64,000 nt of DNA from UBA965 sp040396955 (GCA_040396955.1 JBBAWX010000008.1:1-64000); one strand, 5' to 3'. Shown: positions 25,219 to 34,775, counted from the stretch's first letter. Numbers and translations: made by a program. The notes: a model not told the origin generated them from the sequence alone.

Positions 25219-26358
25219 TCACAATGCGATGTGTAAGGCCCATGCATATGCAGCTTCGCAGGCCGCAACACGGCTCGCCCAGGCGTGCTGTTGTGCCGAT
25301 TGATAGGCCTGGTGTTGCATGTGTGTGAGTTGTGCGGGTTGTTCGAAGAGCGCCGCAATACGGTCGGCAAATTGTGTCGCATCGTCGGGTGGCACGAGCA
25401 TGCCGTTGTGGCCGTGGGTAATGAAAGTGCGCATCTCGCCGACGTCGTTGCCGATCACCACGAGACCGGCTGCCAGTAATTCGAGGAGTTTGGCCGAGCA
25501 CCGTGCGCGGTTGATGAGGGTGTCGGCTACCGGTACGATGGCCACACTGGCCTGTGCGAGGATGGCTGGAATGCTGGGTGGCTGTAGCCAGCCGTGCATG
25601 GTCACGTGCGGGGTTAGCCCGTGTGTGGCGAGTAGCTGGGCGAGCACGCGTTCTTCGCCGTTTTCGCCACTGCCGATGACATGCAGGTGCGCATCAGGGC
25701 GTTGTGCCACGAGGGTGGTGATAATGGCGATTAGCTGGTGGAGATCGAACTCCCAGAAGCGCGTGTAGAGCACACACACCGGCGCTGTGCGGGTTGGGGG
25801 TGGTGGTTGTGATGCCACATTGGCCCCATTGGGGAGATAAAAGGTCGCCCGCCGATCCACACCACTCGCCCATACCAGGCTTTGCAGGGTACGACTCGCC
25901 ACGGTGACGGCCGCCGCCTGGCGCGGTAAATGATGTTCTTGCCAGGCAAAGAGTGCTTTGGCGAGCCACGGGTAGGGGAGCTCGTCGTTCCAGCCACCCG
26001 CGCCTTCACGGTCGTCGCAGTCAACCACCAACGGGATGTGCTCGGCCACGATTTGCCCCCACCAGGCCGCAAGGCCGGCGTGACCTTTGGGCTTGAAAAG
26101 ATGGACGAGATCGGGTTTGTACCGCTGGGTGTGCCACCACAGGGCCATGCTATGCGGCGCACGGGTATGAGTGACGTGCACGCCCTCGTGGTCGGTCGTG
26201 TTGCCGGCATCTTCTGGATTGTGGAGTGCCGGAGCGTAGATGTGGATGTGGTGCCCGCGTTGGTGCAACGCGTGCGCGAGGGGCAACATGCGGGCCAATA
26301 GTGTGCCCTTCGGTTTGATACCGAAGGGCGCAAGCATGGCGATGCGAAGTGGTCGCAT
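25219..26358 (-). CDS. Family 4 glycosyltransferase
   Basis: A 379-residue GT-B glycosyltransferase. N-terminal domain: IAMLAPFGIKPKGTLLARML, DLVHLFKPKGH. C-terminal domain: a GSGENGEERVL nucleotide loop, HGWLQPPSIPAILAQ, and SAKLLELLAAGLVVIGNDVGEM, replacing the strict EX7E. It probably adds a sugar to an envelope lipid or polysaccharide. It begins 12 bp after the oligopeptide permease stop, so it may be read through from the transporter operon, though a functional link is not obvious. Confidence 0.8.
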   Translation of the reverse strand: MRPLRIAMLAPFGIKPKGTLLARMLPLAHALHQRGHHIHIYAPALHNPEDAGNTTDHEGVHVTHTRAPHSMALWWHTQRYKPDLVHLFKPKGHAGLAAWWGQIVAEHIPLVVDCDDREGAGGWNDELPYPWLAKALFAWQEHHLPRQAAAVTVASRTLQSLVWASGVDRRATFYLPNGANVASQPPPPTRTAPVCVLYTRFWEFDLHQLIAIITTLVAQRPDAHLHVIGSGENGEERVLAQLLATHGLTPHVTMHGWLQPPSIPAILAQASVAIVPVADTLINRARCSAKLLELLAAGLVVIGNDVGEMRTFITHGHNGMLVPPDDATQFADRIAALFEQPAQLTHMQHQAYQSAQQHAWASRVAACEAAYAWALHIAL

Positions 26359-26370
26359 GGAATCGAATTC

Positions 26371-27414
26371 CTAGAGGCGTGAGCGCGGATCAAGCGCATC
26401 GCGCAACCCGTCACCAATGAAGTTGATACTGAGCACGGTGAAAAAGATCAGTGCCGCAGGAATCATCGACAAATGCGGCGAGGTCTGCAAGTACTGGCTG
26501 CCGTCGGTGACGAGACGTCCCCATGTCGGGGTGTCCGGTGGGAAGCCGATACCAAGGAACGACAACGTTGATTCGCTCAAAATGGCACTACCGACTTCGA
26601 GCGTGGCTGCCACAATGATGGGACTCATGGCGTTGGGCAAAATATGCCGGAACATGATGCCCCAGCGGCTTACACCCACACATACGGCCGCTTCCACGAA
26701 TTCTTTTTGCTTGAGCGAAATAAACGCGGCGCGTACAATACGTGCGGTCGACATCCATGCCAAGACACCGACCATGGTGACCACGATGACAAACATGCCG
26801 AATTCAATGCCGAGTGCGGCAGTGACGGAATCACGGAAGAGATAGACCGTGAGCAACAACAACGGCAAGGTGGGCAACGACAAGAACAAATTGGTGATAA
26901 AGCTGAGGACTTCGTCGACCACACCTCCAAAGTACCCCGAAACTGCGCCAATGAAGGCGCCGAGTGAGACTGCAATCAACATGGCGGTAAATCCGACCGA
27001 CAATGAAATTCGGCCACCGTACAGCGCCCGTGCGAACAAATCGCGTCCGAGTTCGTCACTGCCGAAGGGGTGGTAAATACACATCGGATCAACAAACGAT
27101 TCTGTCATCGGATCAATGCCCGACTCAGCCTTCAGTTGTTCTTGTTGCGCGCAGTATTCCGCATTTTCCGCTGGGTATGAAAAATACGGCGCACTCATCG
27201 TATTGATGAAGTCGAGCGCATCACGGTTGACCCGCCAAAGCATGGGACCGACGAGTACGGTCACAATAAATACAAACAACGTGATACTACCGGCGATGGC
27301 CAGTTTGTGCCGCTTGAATCGCCGCCACGCATCGCCCCACAACGTACGTGGTTTCTTCGAGACATTCTCTGCAAGTTGCTTGATAGTATCATTTACTGGT
27401 GAATGTGCGGTCAT
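26371..27414 (-). CDS. Peptide ABC transporter permease, DppC/OppC type
   Basis: A 347-residue permease with six membrane segments. An N-terminal OppC_N segment (WRRFKRHKLAIAGSITLFVF) is followed by an extracytoplasmic loop of about 80 residues, then HPFGSDELGRDLFARALYGG and the BPD core. The cytoplasmic EAA-type loop is FVEAAVCVGVSRWGIMFRHILPN. It partners the DppB-type permease 36 bp upstream and the substrate-binding protein before it. ATP-binding subunits are not present here. Confidence 0.9.
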   Translation of the reverse strand: MTAHSPVNDTIKQLAENVSKKPRTLWGDAWRRFKRHKLAIAGSITLFVFIVTVLVGPMLWRVNRDALDFINTMSAPYFSYPAENAEYCAQQEQLKAESGIDPMTESFVDPMCIYHPFGSDELGRDLFARALYGGRISLSVGFTAMLIAVSLGAFIGAVSGYFGGVVDEVLSFITNLFLSLPTLPLLLLTVYLFRDSVTAALGIEFGMFVIVVTMVGVLAWMSTARIVRAAFISLKQKEFVEAAVCVGVSRWGIMFRHILPNAMSPIIVAATLEVGSAILSESTLSFLGIGFPPDTPTWGRLVTDGSQYLQTSPHLSMIPAALIFFTVLSINFIGDGLRDALDPRSRL

Positions 27415-27449
27415 GTATGCTACCCTATTCTGTGCAACAGCAGTGCAAA

Positions 27450-28409
27450 TTAGTTGTACTTTACGCGCGGATCAAGCACGCCATACAACAGGTCTGCCAC
27501 GAGATTGAAGAATACCACCAACACCGAGAAAATAAACGCCAACGCCATGACGGTCGGAGTGTCGGAGTTCTGTATGGAGGTTACCAACAGCTGGCCGAGC
27601 CCATTCACGCGGAACAAATTCTCGGTGATAATCGCACCTGCAAAGATGTTGGGGATGCCTAGGGCAATCAAGGTAACGACGGGGATGATGCTATTGACCA
27701 CCACATGGCGTACAACCACGCTCCAATCGGCCAACCCCTTGGCGCGGGCCGTGCGCACATAATCGAGGGGCAGGTTGTCGAGCATCGAAGACCGCATAAA
27801 GCGGGTCAAGGCCGCCGTCTGTTGTACTACGAGCACCGAAATAGGCAACACCATTTGGCGCACTTGTTGCAGGAACGCATCCCAACTGTTGATGTCAATC
27901 GTTGAGTTGTACACGATGGGGAACCATTGCAAGTTAATTGCAAATATGAGCATGAACGCCAAACCGGTGAAAAACGACGGAAGTGAGCCACCAATAAACG
28001 AGAAAAATGTTGCAATTTGATCGAATATGGAGTACTGCTTGACCGCCGAGATGATTCCAATCGGGATAGCGAGACTAATCGCAATTAAGTAGGCAAGCCC
28101 GACGACCTGGAGAGTCTGTGGGATGCGTTGTACGACAATGCCAATTACAGGAGATTTGGAGGCAAACGAGAAGCCCCAGTCGCCCTGCACGAGCGCAATC
28201 AACCACCGCACATAACGTTCGTTCCATGGCCGGTCAAGGCCGAATGCCTCGCGGATGCGATCTCGGGTTGATTCAGGAATGGCGGGATTCAAGGCAAATT
28301 GTGCCAGTGGATCACCCGGTGCCAAAGCCAGCACTGCGAAGATGATCATGCTAATCAATAGCAAGGTTGGAACGGCAATGAATGCACGTCGGATGATATA
28401 TTGGGTCAT
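27450..28409 (-). CDS. Peptide ABC transporter permease, DppB/OppB type
   Basis: A 319-residue permease opening with the family signature MTQYIIRRAFIAVPTLLLIS, followed by LAPGDPLAQF, WNERYVRWL, and the EAA-like loop DYVRTARAKGLADWSVVVRH. It forms the membrane channel with the DppC-type protein. The start at 28409 has GGAG 9-10 bp upstream. A GC-rich hairpin separates it from the substrate-binding protein gene, which may lower its expression relative to the binding protein. Confidence 0.9.
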   Translation of the reverse strand: MTQYIIRRAFIAVPTLLLISMIIFAVLALAPGDPLAQFALNPAIPESTRDRIREAFGLDRPWNERYVRWLIALVQGDWGFSFASKSPVIGIVVQRIPQTLQVVGLAYLIAISLAIPIGIISAVKQYSIFDQIATFFSFIGGSLPSFFTGLAFMLIFAINLQWFPIVYNSTIDINSWDAFLQQVRQMVLPISVLVVQQTAALTRFMRSSMLDNLPLDYVRTARAKGLADWSVVVRHVVVNSIIPVVTLIALGIPNIFAGAIITENLFRVNGLGQLLVTSIQNSDTPTVMALAFIFSVLVVFFNLVADLLYGVLDPRVKYN

Positions 28410-28462
28410 GGAGTGCTTCTCCACGTAGCTGTAAAAAAAGAGGAAATAAGGGAGGGGGGAGC

Positions 28463-28494
28463 CGATGGGGTTTGAGTTGCCTCAACCCCCATCG
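28463..28494 (-). terminator. Intercistronic hairpin between binding protein and permeases
   Basis: CGATGGGGTTTGAG and CTCAACCCCCATCG form a near-perfect stem around a 4-base loop. On the minus strand it follows the binding protein gene but has no adjacent T-run. It may be a 3' mRNA stabiliser or partial terminator that sets a high ratio of binding protein to permease. Confidence 0.55.
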
Positions 28495-28514
28495 ACGAGG
28501 AATGACCGAAAGGA

Positions 28515-30341
28515 CTACTTCGACCACTCGTGAATGTTCCACAAGCCTGAGTCAAAGGTGTTGTAGGTAGGACCATTCAACCCGATGATCTTGGCGTTGG
28601 GCGTGCGACGATTGATCAAAGGCATCACGGCTACGTCGTTGATCAAGAAGTCGTTGAGGGCAATTGCCAACTCAGCGCGCTTGGCCAAATCGAACTCAGC
28701 AGCGTACTGCTCGAAGAGCTTGTCGTAGTCTGGGTTGCAGTAACGACCGTCGTTGCCGCCGTTCCAGCTGTTTTCAGCTGAATTGACGTTCTTACAGAGC
28801 CAACCCTCGAAGTATGACTGAGGATCGGTGCCGCTTGGGCCGTTGGTGTACATCTGGATGTCGACAAACATCTTGTTCAAGGTGTCGTCGTTGCCCGGGT
28901 CGCCTGAGAAGAAGACGCCGGCATCAACGGCCTTGAGGTTGACGGCAATGCCGATCTCAGCCAAGTTGGCCTTGATGATGGCCTGCTCGCCCTGGCGAAG
29001 TGGGTTGATCGAGGTCTGGAAGTACAACGCTGGGAATGGGTTACCATCCTTGGTTGCCTTACCACCGTCGATCGTCCAACCAGCTTCTTCCATCAACTTC
29101 TTGGCACCTTCAACGTCGCGCTCACAGCTGGTGTTCTTTGAGTCGAGGTTGGCGGGCACCACGAGGATGTTACAACCGGCAACACCGGTCGGGCCGTAGA
29201 GCTGCTCGGCAATAGCCTGGCGGTCGATGGCCTTGTTGATGGCCTGGCGAACCTTGAGGTCGACCAGGACTGGGTGCGGCTGATCGGGCTCTGAGCGCTT
29301 GGCACCCAAGGCCGGATCTGGGTTGGCGAAGTTGATGACGATACGCTCGACACCGAACGAACCACCCGCGATTGGCTCACACTTACCGGCGGCCAAGATG
29401 GGCTCGAGAGCAGCCTTGGCAACCTGCAAGTTCCATGAGTAGTCGACTTCGCCGGTCTCACAGACTGCGCGAGCAGCTGAAGTGGCGTCACCACCACCCT
29501 TGATTTCGACCGTCTCGAAGTAGGTCTGGTCGGCGTTGCGGTAGTTGGGGTTCTTCTCGTAGACCACCACGTCGCCTGGCTTCATTTCCTTCAGCTTGTA
29601 GGCGTTGGTGCCGATCGGAGCCAAGTTGGCAGCCTGACAAGCAGCATCGGTCAAAGCAGCCTCACCCGCACAGTTCCCGAACTGAGCCTTCTGCAGGATC
29701 ATGCCCGAGTAGCTGACGAACGGCAAGAACGGATCTGGAGTTGGTTGCTTCCAGGTGATCTTGATGGTGTTGGCATCGATGGCCTCGATGTTGTCAATGT
29801 TGGCAAAGTTGGCCGAAGTCGTGGCAGCGGTGGCCTCGTTTGAGGCGTACTGCCAGGTGAAGATGACGTCGTCAGCGGTGAAATCACTGCCGTCCGACCA
29901 CTTCACGCCCTGCTTCAGCTTCCAGGTCACGCTGGTGCCGTCAGCGGCTACGCCACCGTTCTCGATGGTTGGGATTTCCTCAGCGAGGTAAGGAACCAAC
30001 TCGTCGTTCTGGTTGTAGCGGGCAAGCGGCTCAAGGATGACGCCGGCGCCGTCAAAGTCCTTGGTGCCTGAAGCCAAGTGGGGGTTCAACGTCGTCACAG
30101 CCTGCCAGTACAGGATGTTCAACGTGGTGTCCTTCTCGACAACTGGCTCAGCAGTTGGCTCGGCGGTTGGCTCAGGAGCTGGCTCGGCGGTTGGCTCGGC
30201 TGGAGCCTCGGCTGCTGGCTCTTCGGCTGCTGGCTCTTCGGCTGCTGGGGCGCTACCGCCACAGGCCACGAGCAGTGGAAGCAACAAGCTCAGCGCCAAA
30301 AGGGCGGCGTAGCGCTTCCATGACGATTCTGTTCGCCACAT
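28515..30341 (-). CDS. Peptide ABC transporter substrate-binding lipoprotein
   Basis: A 608-residue family 5 solute-binding protein. A signal peptide with lipobox LLPLLVACGG places Cys around residue 26. A low-complexity linker of AEEP and AEPT repeats follows for about 40 residues, a spacer style common in Chloroflexota binding proteins. The SBP_bac_5 domain runs from about residue 75: LNILYWQAVTTLNPHL, WSDGSDFTADDVIFTWQY, VRQAINKAIDRQAIAEQLYG. ATG at 30341 has AAAGGAA upstream. It is first gene of the importer operon, driven by a strong promoter at 30449-30477. Likely ligand: oligopeptides, but family members also bind nickel or sugars. Confidence 0.92.
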   Translation of the reverse strand: MWRTESSWKRYAALLALSLLLPLLVACGGSAPAAEEPAAEEPAAEAPAEPTAEPAPEPTAEPTAEPVVEKDTTLNILYWQAVTTLNPHLASGTKDFDGAGVILEPLARYNQNDELVPYLAEEIPTIENGGVAADGTSVTWKLKQGVKWSDGSDFTADDVIFTWQYASNEATAATTSANFANIDNIEAIDANTIKITWKQPTPDPFLPFVSYSGMILQKAQFGNCAGEAALTDAACQAANLAPIGTNAYKLKEMKPGDVVVYEKNPNYRNADQTYFETVEIKGGGDATSAARAVCETGEVDYSWNLQVAKAALEPILAAGKCEPIAGGSFGVERIVINFANPDPALGAKRSEPDQPHPVLVDLKVRQAINKAIDRQAIAEQLYGPTGVAGCNILVVPANLDSKNTSCERDVEGAKKLMEEAGWTIDGGKATKDGNPFPALYFQTSINPLRQGEQAIIKANLAEIGIAVNLKAVDAGVFFSGDPGNDDTLNKMFVDIQMYTNGPSGTDPQSYFEGWLCKNVNSAENSWNGGNDGRYCNPDYDKLFEQYAAEFDLAKRAELAIALNDFLINDVAVMPLINRRTPNAKIIGLNGPTYNTFDSGLWNIHEWSK

Positions 30342-30448
30342 AGTGTTCTGTTCCTTTCGAAGAGAACGGAAATCTGTGCACTCATCCTTGGCATTTCTGT
30401 ACCGCATGGTATGCGGTGGCAGAGATGTTCAATGTATGTGCATGAAGT

Positions 30449-30477
30449 ATTTTACGGGATTATTGGATGATAGTCAA
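30449..30477 (-). promoter_or_regulatory. Promoter of the peptide-binding protein operon
   Basis: On the minus strand TTGACT (30477-30472), 17-bp spacer, TAAAAT (30454-30449). Both boxes and the spacing fit a housekeeping sigma factor promoter, giving an untranslated leader of about 100 bases. Confidence 0.75.
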
Positions 30478-30729
30478 TGAATCATGGGGGCGGGATGCGT
30501 TCTTTTTGCCCAAATACACATAGAGCACATTGTAGTTTTTGTCTACATTGAGCAAAATCTCCTGTGCTTGCACACGTCCATCCCTGTAATTGGCGTGGTG
30601 TAGCCCTTGTTGCATCATCCACCGTACGTCGATCTCTCATGAATCCCGTATATAATAGGGGCAATTCGTATTGCCATATTGGTGTGCACGCACCAGCCCA
30701 ATCAGGGTCGATGCACGCCGTTTGTGAGT
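30478..30729. other. Divergent intergenic region before glcD
   Basis: No coding frame with a ribosome-binding site is convincing here. A consensus TATAAT at 30651-30656 on the plus strand lies about 80 bp upstream of the glcD-like start and is a likely -10 box; the -35 region is weak. The rest shows no strong repeats. Confidence 0.4.
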
Positions 30730-32202
30730 ATGCCCATGTTGACCCCTTCGCTCATCAACGATCTGCGTGCCATTGTGGGCGCTGACGGTGTCGTCGATGG
30801 CTCTGCGGCCTTGATGACCTACGAGGCCGACGGTTGTGTAATGGATTTGCACGCCCCCAATGTGGTCGTGTTGCCCCGGAGTAGTGAGCAAACCGCCGCC
30901 GTCGTCAAGATTGCCCATGCTGCCCGGATCCCCGTAGTCGCCCGTGGCGCCGGTACCGGCCTCTCCGGCGGTGCCACTCCCATCCACGGCGGCATCGTCA
31001 TCGCCACGACGCGCCTCGATAACGTGCTCGAAGTCGACACCCGCAACAAACGGGCCCTCGTGCAACCCGGGGTCATCAACTGGGAGTTGTCACAGTACTT
31101 GGCCAACTACGGCTATGCCTTCATGCCCGACCCCTCCTCGCAAAAAGCCTGCACCCTAGGGGGCAACATCGCCAACAACAGCGGTGGCCCCCACTGCCTT
31201 AAGTACGGCATGACCACCAATCACGTGCTGGCGCTACGCACCGTCATGCCCAACGGTGAGTTGATTTGGACCGGCAATGGTAGTTTTGACACCGTCGGCT
31301 ACGATTTGGCGGGCATCATGACCGGCTCTGAGGGCATGTTTGGCATTGTCACCGAAGCCTGGGTACGCATGACCCGCCTCCCCGAGGCGTTACGGGTGGT
31401 GTTGGCACTCTTCCCAGATATCCCATCAGCCTCACAGACCGTATCCACCATCATCGCTCGTGGCCTGTTGCCTGCCGCCCTCGAAATGATGGACAAACTG
31501 GCCATCAAAGCGGTCAACGGCATGTACAAACTCGGACTGCCCGAAAGCGCTGGTGCCGCGTTGCTCATCGAAATCGATGGCGTCAACGAAGGGCTCGACG
31601 ACCTCTTGCGTGATGTGGTACAGATCTGCCGCGAACACGGCGCCCTCGAAGTCCGCCCGGCCGCCACCCCAGCCGAGCAAGCCCAGGTCTGGGCCGCCCG
31701 CAAAAACGCCTTCGGCGCCATGGGCCGCCTCTCACCGAGCTACTACTTGGTCGATACCGTGGTGCCACGCACCCAACTCCCCAGTATTCTTGATCATGTT
31801 GGTGTGGTCGCCAAAGACTACCGCCTACCCATTGCCAACGTGTTTCATGCCGGTGATGGTAATTTGCACCCCCTCATCTTGTTTGACCGCCGTGAACGCT
31901 CGCAGCTTGAGCGGGCCCTCGGCGCTGCCACCGAAATCCTCAAAGAATCTATCCGCCTGGGTGGCGTGGTGAGCGGTGAGCACGGCATTGGCGTCGAAAA
32001 ACGTGATTACATGGATGTGCTTTTTAGTACGGCCGATCTCGCTGCCATGGCCGGTCTGCGCCGTTCATTTGACCCGCTTGAACTCTTCAATCCGGGCAAG
32101 GTGTTCCCGGCACGCAAAGGGTGTGGTGAACTTGCCGAGTTGCGCCAACAGGCGATTGCCGCCAATGAAATCATCGATATACCGCACGGTACTTGGTTGT
32201 AG
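30730..32202 (+). CDS. glcD: FAD-linked oxidase, glycolate oxidase subunit GlcD
   Basis: A 490-residue VAO/PCMH-family flavoprotein. FAD-binding motifs: VVVLPRSSEQTAAVVKIA, PVVARGAGTGLSGGATP, LGGNIANNSGGPHCLKYG, DLAGIMTGSEGMFGIVTEA. The C-terminal cap ends with HAGDGNLHPLILF and SGEHGIGVEKRDYM, as in GlcD and D-lactate dehydrogenases. It oxidises glycolate or D-lactate with an electron-acceptor partner. Start ATG at 30730 (another at 30736). glcE follows 10 bp later; an iron-sulfur GlcF is absent. Confidence 0.9.
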   Translation: MPMLTPSLINDLRAIVGADGVVDGSAALMTYEADGCVMDLHAPNVVVLPRSSEQTAAVVKIAHAARIPVVARGAGTGLSGGATPIHGGIVIATTRLDNVLEVDTRNKRALVQPGVINWELSQYLANYGYAFMPDPSSQKACTLGGNIANNSGGPHCLKYGMTTNHVLALRTVMPNGELIWTGNGSFDTVGYDLAGIMTGSEGMFGIVTEAWVRMTRLPEALRVVLALFPDIPSASQTVSTIIARGLLPAALEMMDKLAIKAVNGMYKLGLPESAGAALLIEIDGVNEGLDDLLRDVVQICREHGALEVRPAATPAEQAQVWAARKNAFGAMGRLSPSYYLVDTVVPRTQLPSILDHVGVVAKDYRLPIANVFHAGDGNLHPLILFDRRERSQLERALGAATEILKESIRLGGVVSGEHGIGVEKRDYMDVLFSTADLAAMAGLRRSFDPLELFNPGKVFPARKGCGELAELRQQAIAANEIIDIPHGTWL

Positions 32203-32212
32203 TGAGGGGCAC

Positions 32213-33469
32213 ATGTCAGATATTTTGCAATATATCCACGAAGATGCCCACCACTGTGCCCAGTACACGGTGCATGGAGTCGTGCCCAATCGGGTGGCGT
32301 TCCCCACCACCGTGGCCGAGGTGAGTGCGTTGATGCACCACGCTGCCCAGCAGGGGTGGCGAGTGGTGCCGTGGGGTGGTGGCTCGCATCAACTCATCGG
32401 TGCTCCACCCCAACAGGTCGATTTGGTGGTGGTGACCCGCCAACTCAACCGTGTGCTCCAACACGAGCCCAACGATTTGACGATCTCGGTGGAGGCCGGT
32501 ATGACCTTTGCTGAGCTCCGGTCCTACCTAGCACAGCACGGTCAAATGTTGCCCATGGATCCTGCCTTGCCGGAGCAGACCACCATTGGGGGCATGCTGG
32601 CGTGTGCCGTTGATGGGCCACGACGGGCCTTGTACGGGCTGTTGCGTGATGTCATCATTGGCGTACGCGTAGTCGAAATCAACGGGCAGATCTCGCAGGC
32701 TGGCGGTATGGTCGTCAAAAACGTCAGCGGTTTCGACATGATGAAGCTGTACCATGGGAGTCTAGGCACGTTGGCGCTGATTGTCTCGGCCAACTTCAAA
32801 CTCATCCCCATTCCCCCCGAACGCGGCTGCATGCGGGCCGTTTTTGCGGATCTGGCCGATGCCGAGGCCTTCGTGGATGCCATCATGGCGTCGCAGTTGA
32901 CCCCATCAGCCTGTGAGCTCATTGATGCCACGGTGCTCCGGAGTGTTGGCGTGGTCACCGGCGCGTGGGGCGTGGTCGTCGCCGTCGAAGGTCCGGCTGC
33001 CGCCGTTGCGCGGCATCAGCACGACCTAGCACAACTGTGTCAGCAGTTACAGGGCACGGCGACGTGGTTGACCGGGGATGCAGAGGTCGCACTCATGCAA
33101 CAGCTGGCGGATGCCTCCCAAGTAGCGCAACTCGCCAGCGATGAGCTGCTACTCCGTTGGGCAGTATTGCCAGGTGACGTGTTTGCCCTGGTACGCCGGG
33201 TGCAGACCGTGGCGCAGCAGATTGGTGGCCATGTCGTCGTCCATGCGCGTGCGAGTGTGGGGAGCGGTTATGTGCGCGTCCATGGCGTGACCGCAACCCA
33301 GCAGGCTGCTTGGGTGGATGCCGTGCCTGAGCTGATTTGGTTGGCCACACACTGCCCCACGTTGCCCCGGTATTGGCACGAGCCGCTAGGTGGGCTGACG
33401 GTGATGCGCCAGATTCGTCATGAATTCGACCCCCAGCAACGCTTGAATCCGGGGCGGTTTTTGGTGTGA
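32213..33469 (+). CDS. glcE: Glycolate oxidase FAD-binding subunit GlcE
   Basis: A 418-residue FAD-binding protein of the GlcE type, shorter than GlcD: RVAFPTTVAEVSALMHHAAQ, VVPWGGGSHQLIG, GMLACAVDGPRRALYG, GMVVKNVSGFDMMKLYHGSLG. GlcE forms a complex with GlcD and the iron-sulfur GlcF to oxidise glycolate. ATG at 32213 has GAGGGGC upstream, 10 bp after glcD. GlcF would be expected next; instead a response-regulator gene follows, so the electron-transfer subunit is encoded elsewhere or replaced. Confidence 0.88.
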   Translation: MSDILQYIHEDAHHCAQYTVHGVVPNRVAFPTTVAEVSALMHHAAQQGWRVVPWGGGSHQLIGAPPQQVDLVVVTRQLNRVLQHEPNDLTISVEAGMTFAELRSYLAQHGQMLPMDPALPEQTTIGGMLACAVDGPRRALYGLLRDVIIGVRVVEINGQISQAGGMVVKNVSGFDMMKLYHGSLGTLALIVSANFKLIPIPPERGCMRAVFADLADAEAFVDAIMASQLTPSACELIDATVLRSVGVVTGAWGVVVAVEGPAAAVARHQHDLAQLCQQLQGTATWLTGDAEVALMQQLADASQVAQLASDELLLRWAVLPGDVFALVRRVQTVAQQIGGHVVVHARASVGSGYVRVHGVTATQQAAWVDAVPELIWLATHCPTLPRYWHEPLGGLTVMRQIRHEFDPQQRLNPGRFLV

Positions 33470-33545
33470 CCGTGTTGCGGTGTTGGGCGAAATCTGCTTT
33501 ACAATAGGGAAAACGGATGGGATTTTGTCAGGAGGATTGCTTGGA

Positions 33546-33908
33546 ATGACCGCCACAATCTTGGTAATTGACGATGATGCCGGGTTACGTCGTGCCCTGG
33601 CCAAAGCCCTGCAAACCGCCGGGTATCGGGTTGGTACAGCCCGCGATGGTGAAGAAGCCCTCGATACCTATGCCCAACATACCCCTGACGCTATCATCTG
33701 CGATATCATGATGCCCAACATGGACGGGGTGACGCTGTTTCGTACGCTCCGGGCCCAACTACAGGCCGAAAACATCCCGATGTTGATTGCCACTGCCCTG
33801 CCACGCCAAGCCTGGTTTGCAGAGCTCGAAGCCGAAGGTGCCGTCTTTTTGAGCAAACCACTCAATATGTCGCTGTTGCTACAAATCCTCGCTGATTTGC
33901 TCGAGTAA
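33546..33908 (+). CDS. Single-domain response regulator
   Basis: A 120-residue CheY-like receiver with no output domain. Acidic pair in LVIDDDAGLRR, phosphoacceptor Asp in IICDIMMPNMDG, switch Thr in LIATAL, and Lys in FLSKPLN. It would be phosphorylated by a histidine kinase and act by protein contact. No kinase gene is adjacent. AGGAGG precedes the ATG by 10 bp. It follows glcE by 76 bp; a link with glycolate oxidation is not established. Confidence 0.85.
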   Translation: MTATILVIDDDAGLRRALAKALQTAGYRVGTARDGEEALDTYAQHTPDAIICDIMMPNMDGVTLFRTLRAQLQAENIPMLIATALPRQAWFAELEAEGAVFLSKPLNMSLLLQILADLLE

Positions 33909-33989
33909 CGCACGGATGCCCCGTGAACAAAGCCGCCACTCATGCATCTGCACGAGTGGCGATTTCGTTGTGTTGGGGAGCTCACATCG

Positions 33990-34412
33990 TCATTGCATGA
34001 CCGCAAAGACAAGTGCGAACAAACACCCGTTGAGGAGATGATTGCTGGTGGTGATGACCCACGCCCGTACCTGATGCCCGGCAAATAACGTGTTGACGAG
34101 GGCCGTGGGCGCAATAGCACCGCCCCAGACAATGACGGCCAGCGTGACCGCTTGAACGATGCTGTACCCGGCTGGGAAGACCAGCCCAAGCACGATGGCG
34201 CTCCCGATGGCTTGCATGGCGGTGGCCACAAACGTGAGCCCGAATACGACACCCATTTGTTGGCCACTCCCCGGTTGGTCGTGCTCGCTTTTGCCGATGG
34301 CTCGCCACCACATGGGGAAAAAGGTCTTGGGGTTGTACCAGAGTGATCCCGAGAGTACGCCGAGGAAGAGGCAGATCCCCACAGCAATCCAGTTGATGAC
34401 CGGCAGTGTCAT
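33990..34412 (-). CDS. DUF1761 membrane protein
   Basis: A 140-residue protein with four predicted membrane segments, resembling DUF1761: INWIAVGICLFLGVLSGSLWYNP, a loop with FFPMWWRAIGKSE, then three more hydrophobic helices ending NHLLNGCLFALVFAVMQ. The family has no known function. The start at 34412 has AAAGGA 8 bp upstream. It is a stand-alone gene converging on the response regulator. Confidence 0.75.
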   Translation of the reverse strand: MTLPVINWIAVGICLFLGVLSGSLWYNPKTFFPMWWRAIGKSEHDQPGSGQQMGVVFGLTFVATAMQAIGSAIVLGLVFPAGYSIVQAVTLAVIVWGGAIAPTALVNTLFAGHQVRAWVITTSNHLLNGCLFALVFAVMQ

Positions 34413-34775
34413 GACGGGTGTCCTTTGTATGTAGAACAAATGTGCGTCATCTAGCATACGGGGTGCATAGCGTGTTGTCAAATGCGCCTACGGCATACGG
34501 GGACCGAATCGACGACTCAGACAGTCACCCTGATGGTCGTAGAGTGATGACGGGGGAGCGCAACCGATGTACTACCGATGGCGTGGTAGTGCACGGTGTC
34601 AGGGGTCAGCGTCAATTTTGCAGTGGGTGATGATGTGGCGATGGTAGGCACAGATAAAAATGTCCCAGAGAGTTTTGCCGATGCATTTGCTCGAAAAGTC
34701 GAACGTTTCACCATCCACGCTTGGTGACATCACGCGAAATACGTGTAGTTGACACACACACAAGTCGTACCGGGG
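34413..34775. other. Intergenic region with possible gene remnant
   Basis: Most of this stretch has no credible gene. Plus-strand bases 34596-34727 read as a protein-like frame of 43 codons (GTG start, then VSVNFAVGDDVAMVG and SFADAFARKVERFTIHAW) ending in TGA, but without a ribosome-binding site. The opposite strand over the same bases is also open (34599-34805). One of them may be a decayed gene; which one cannot be decided from composition. Confidence 0.3.
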
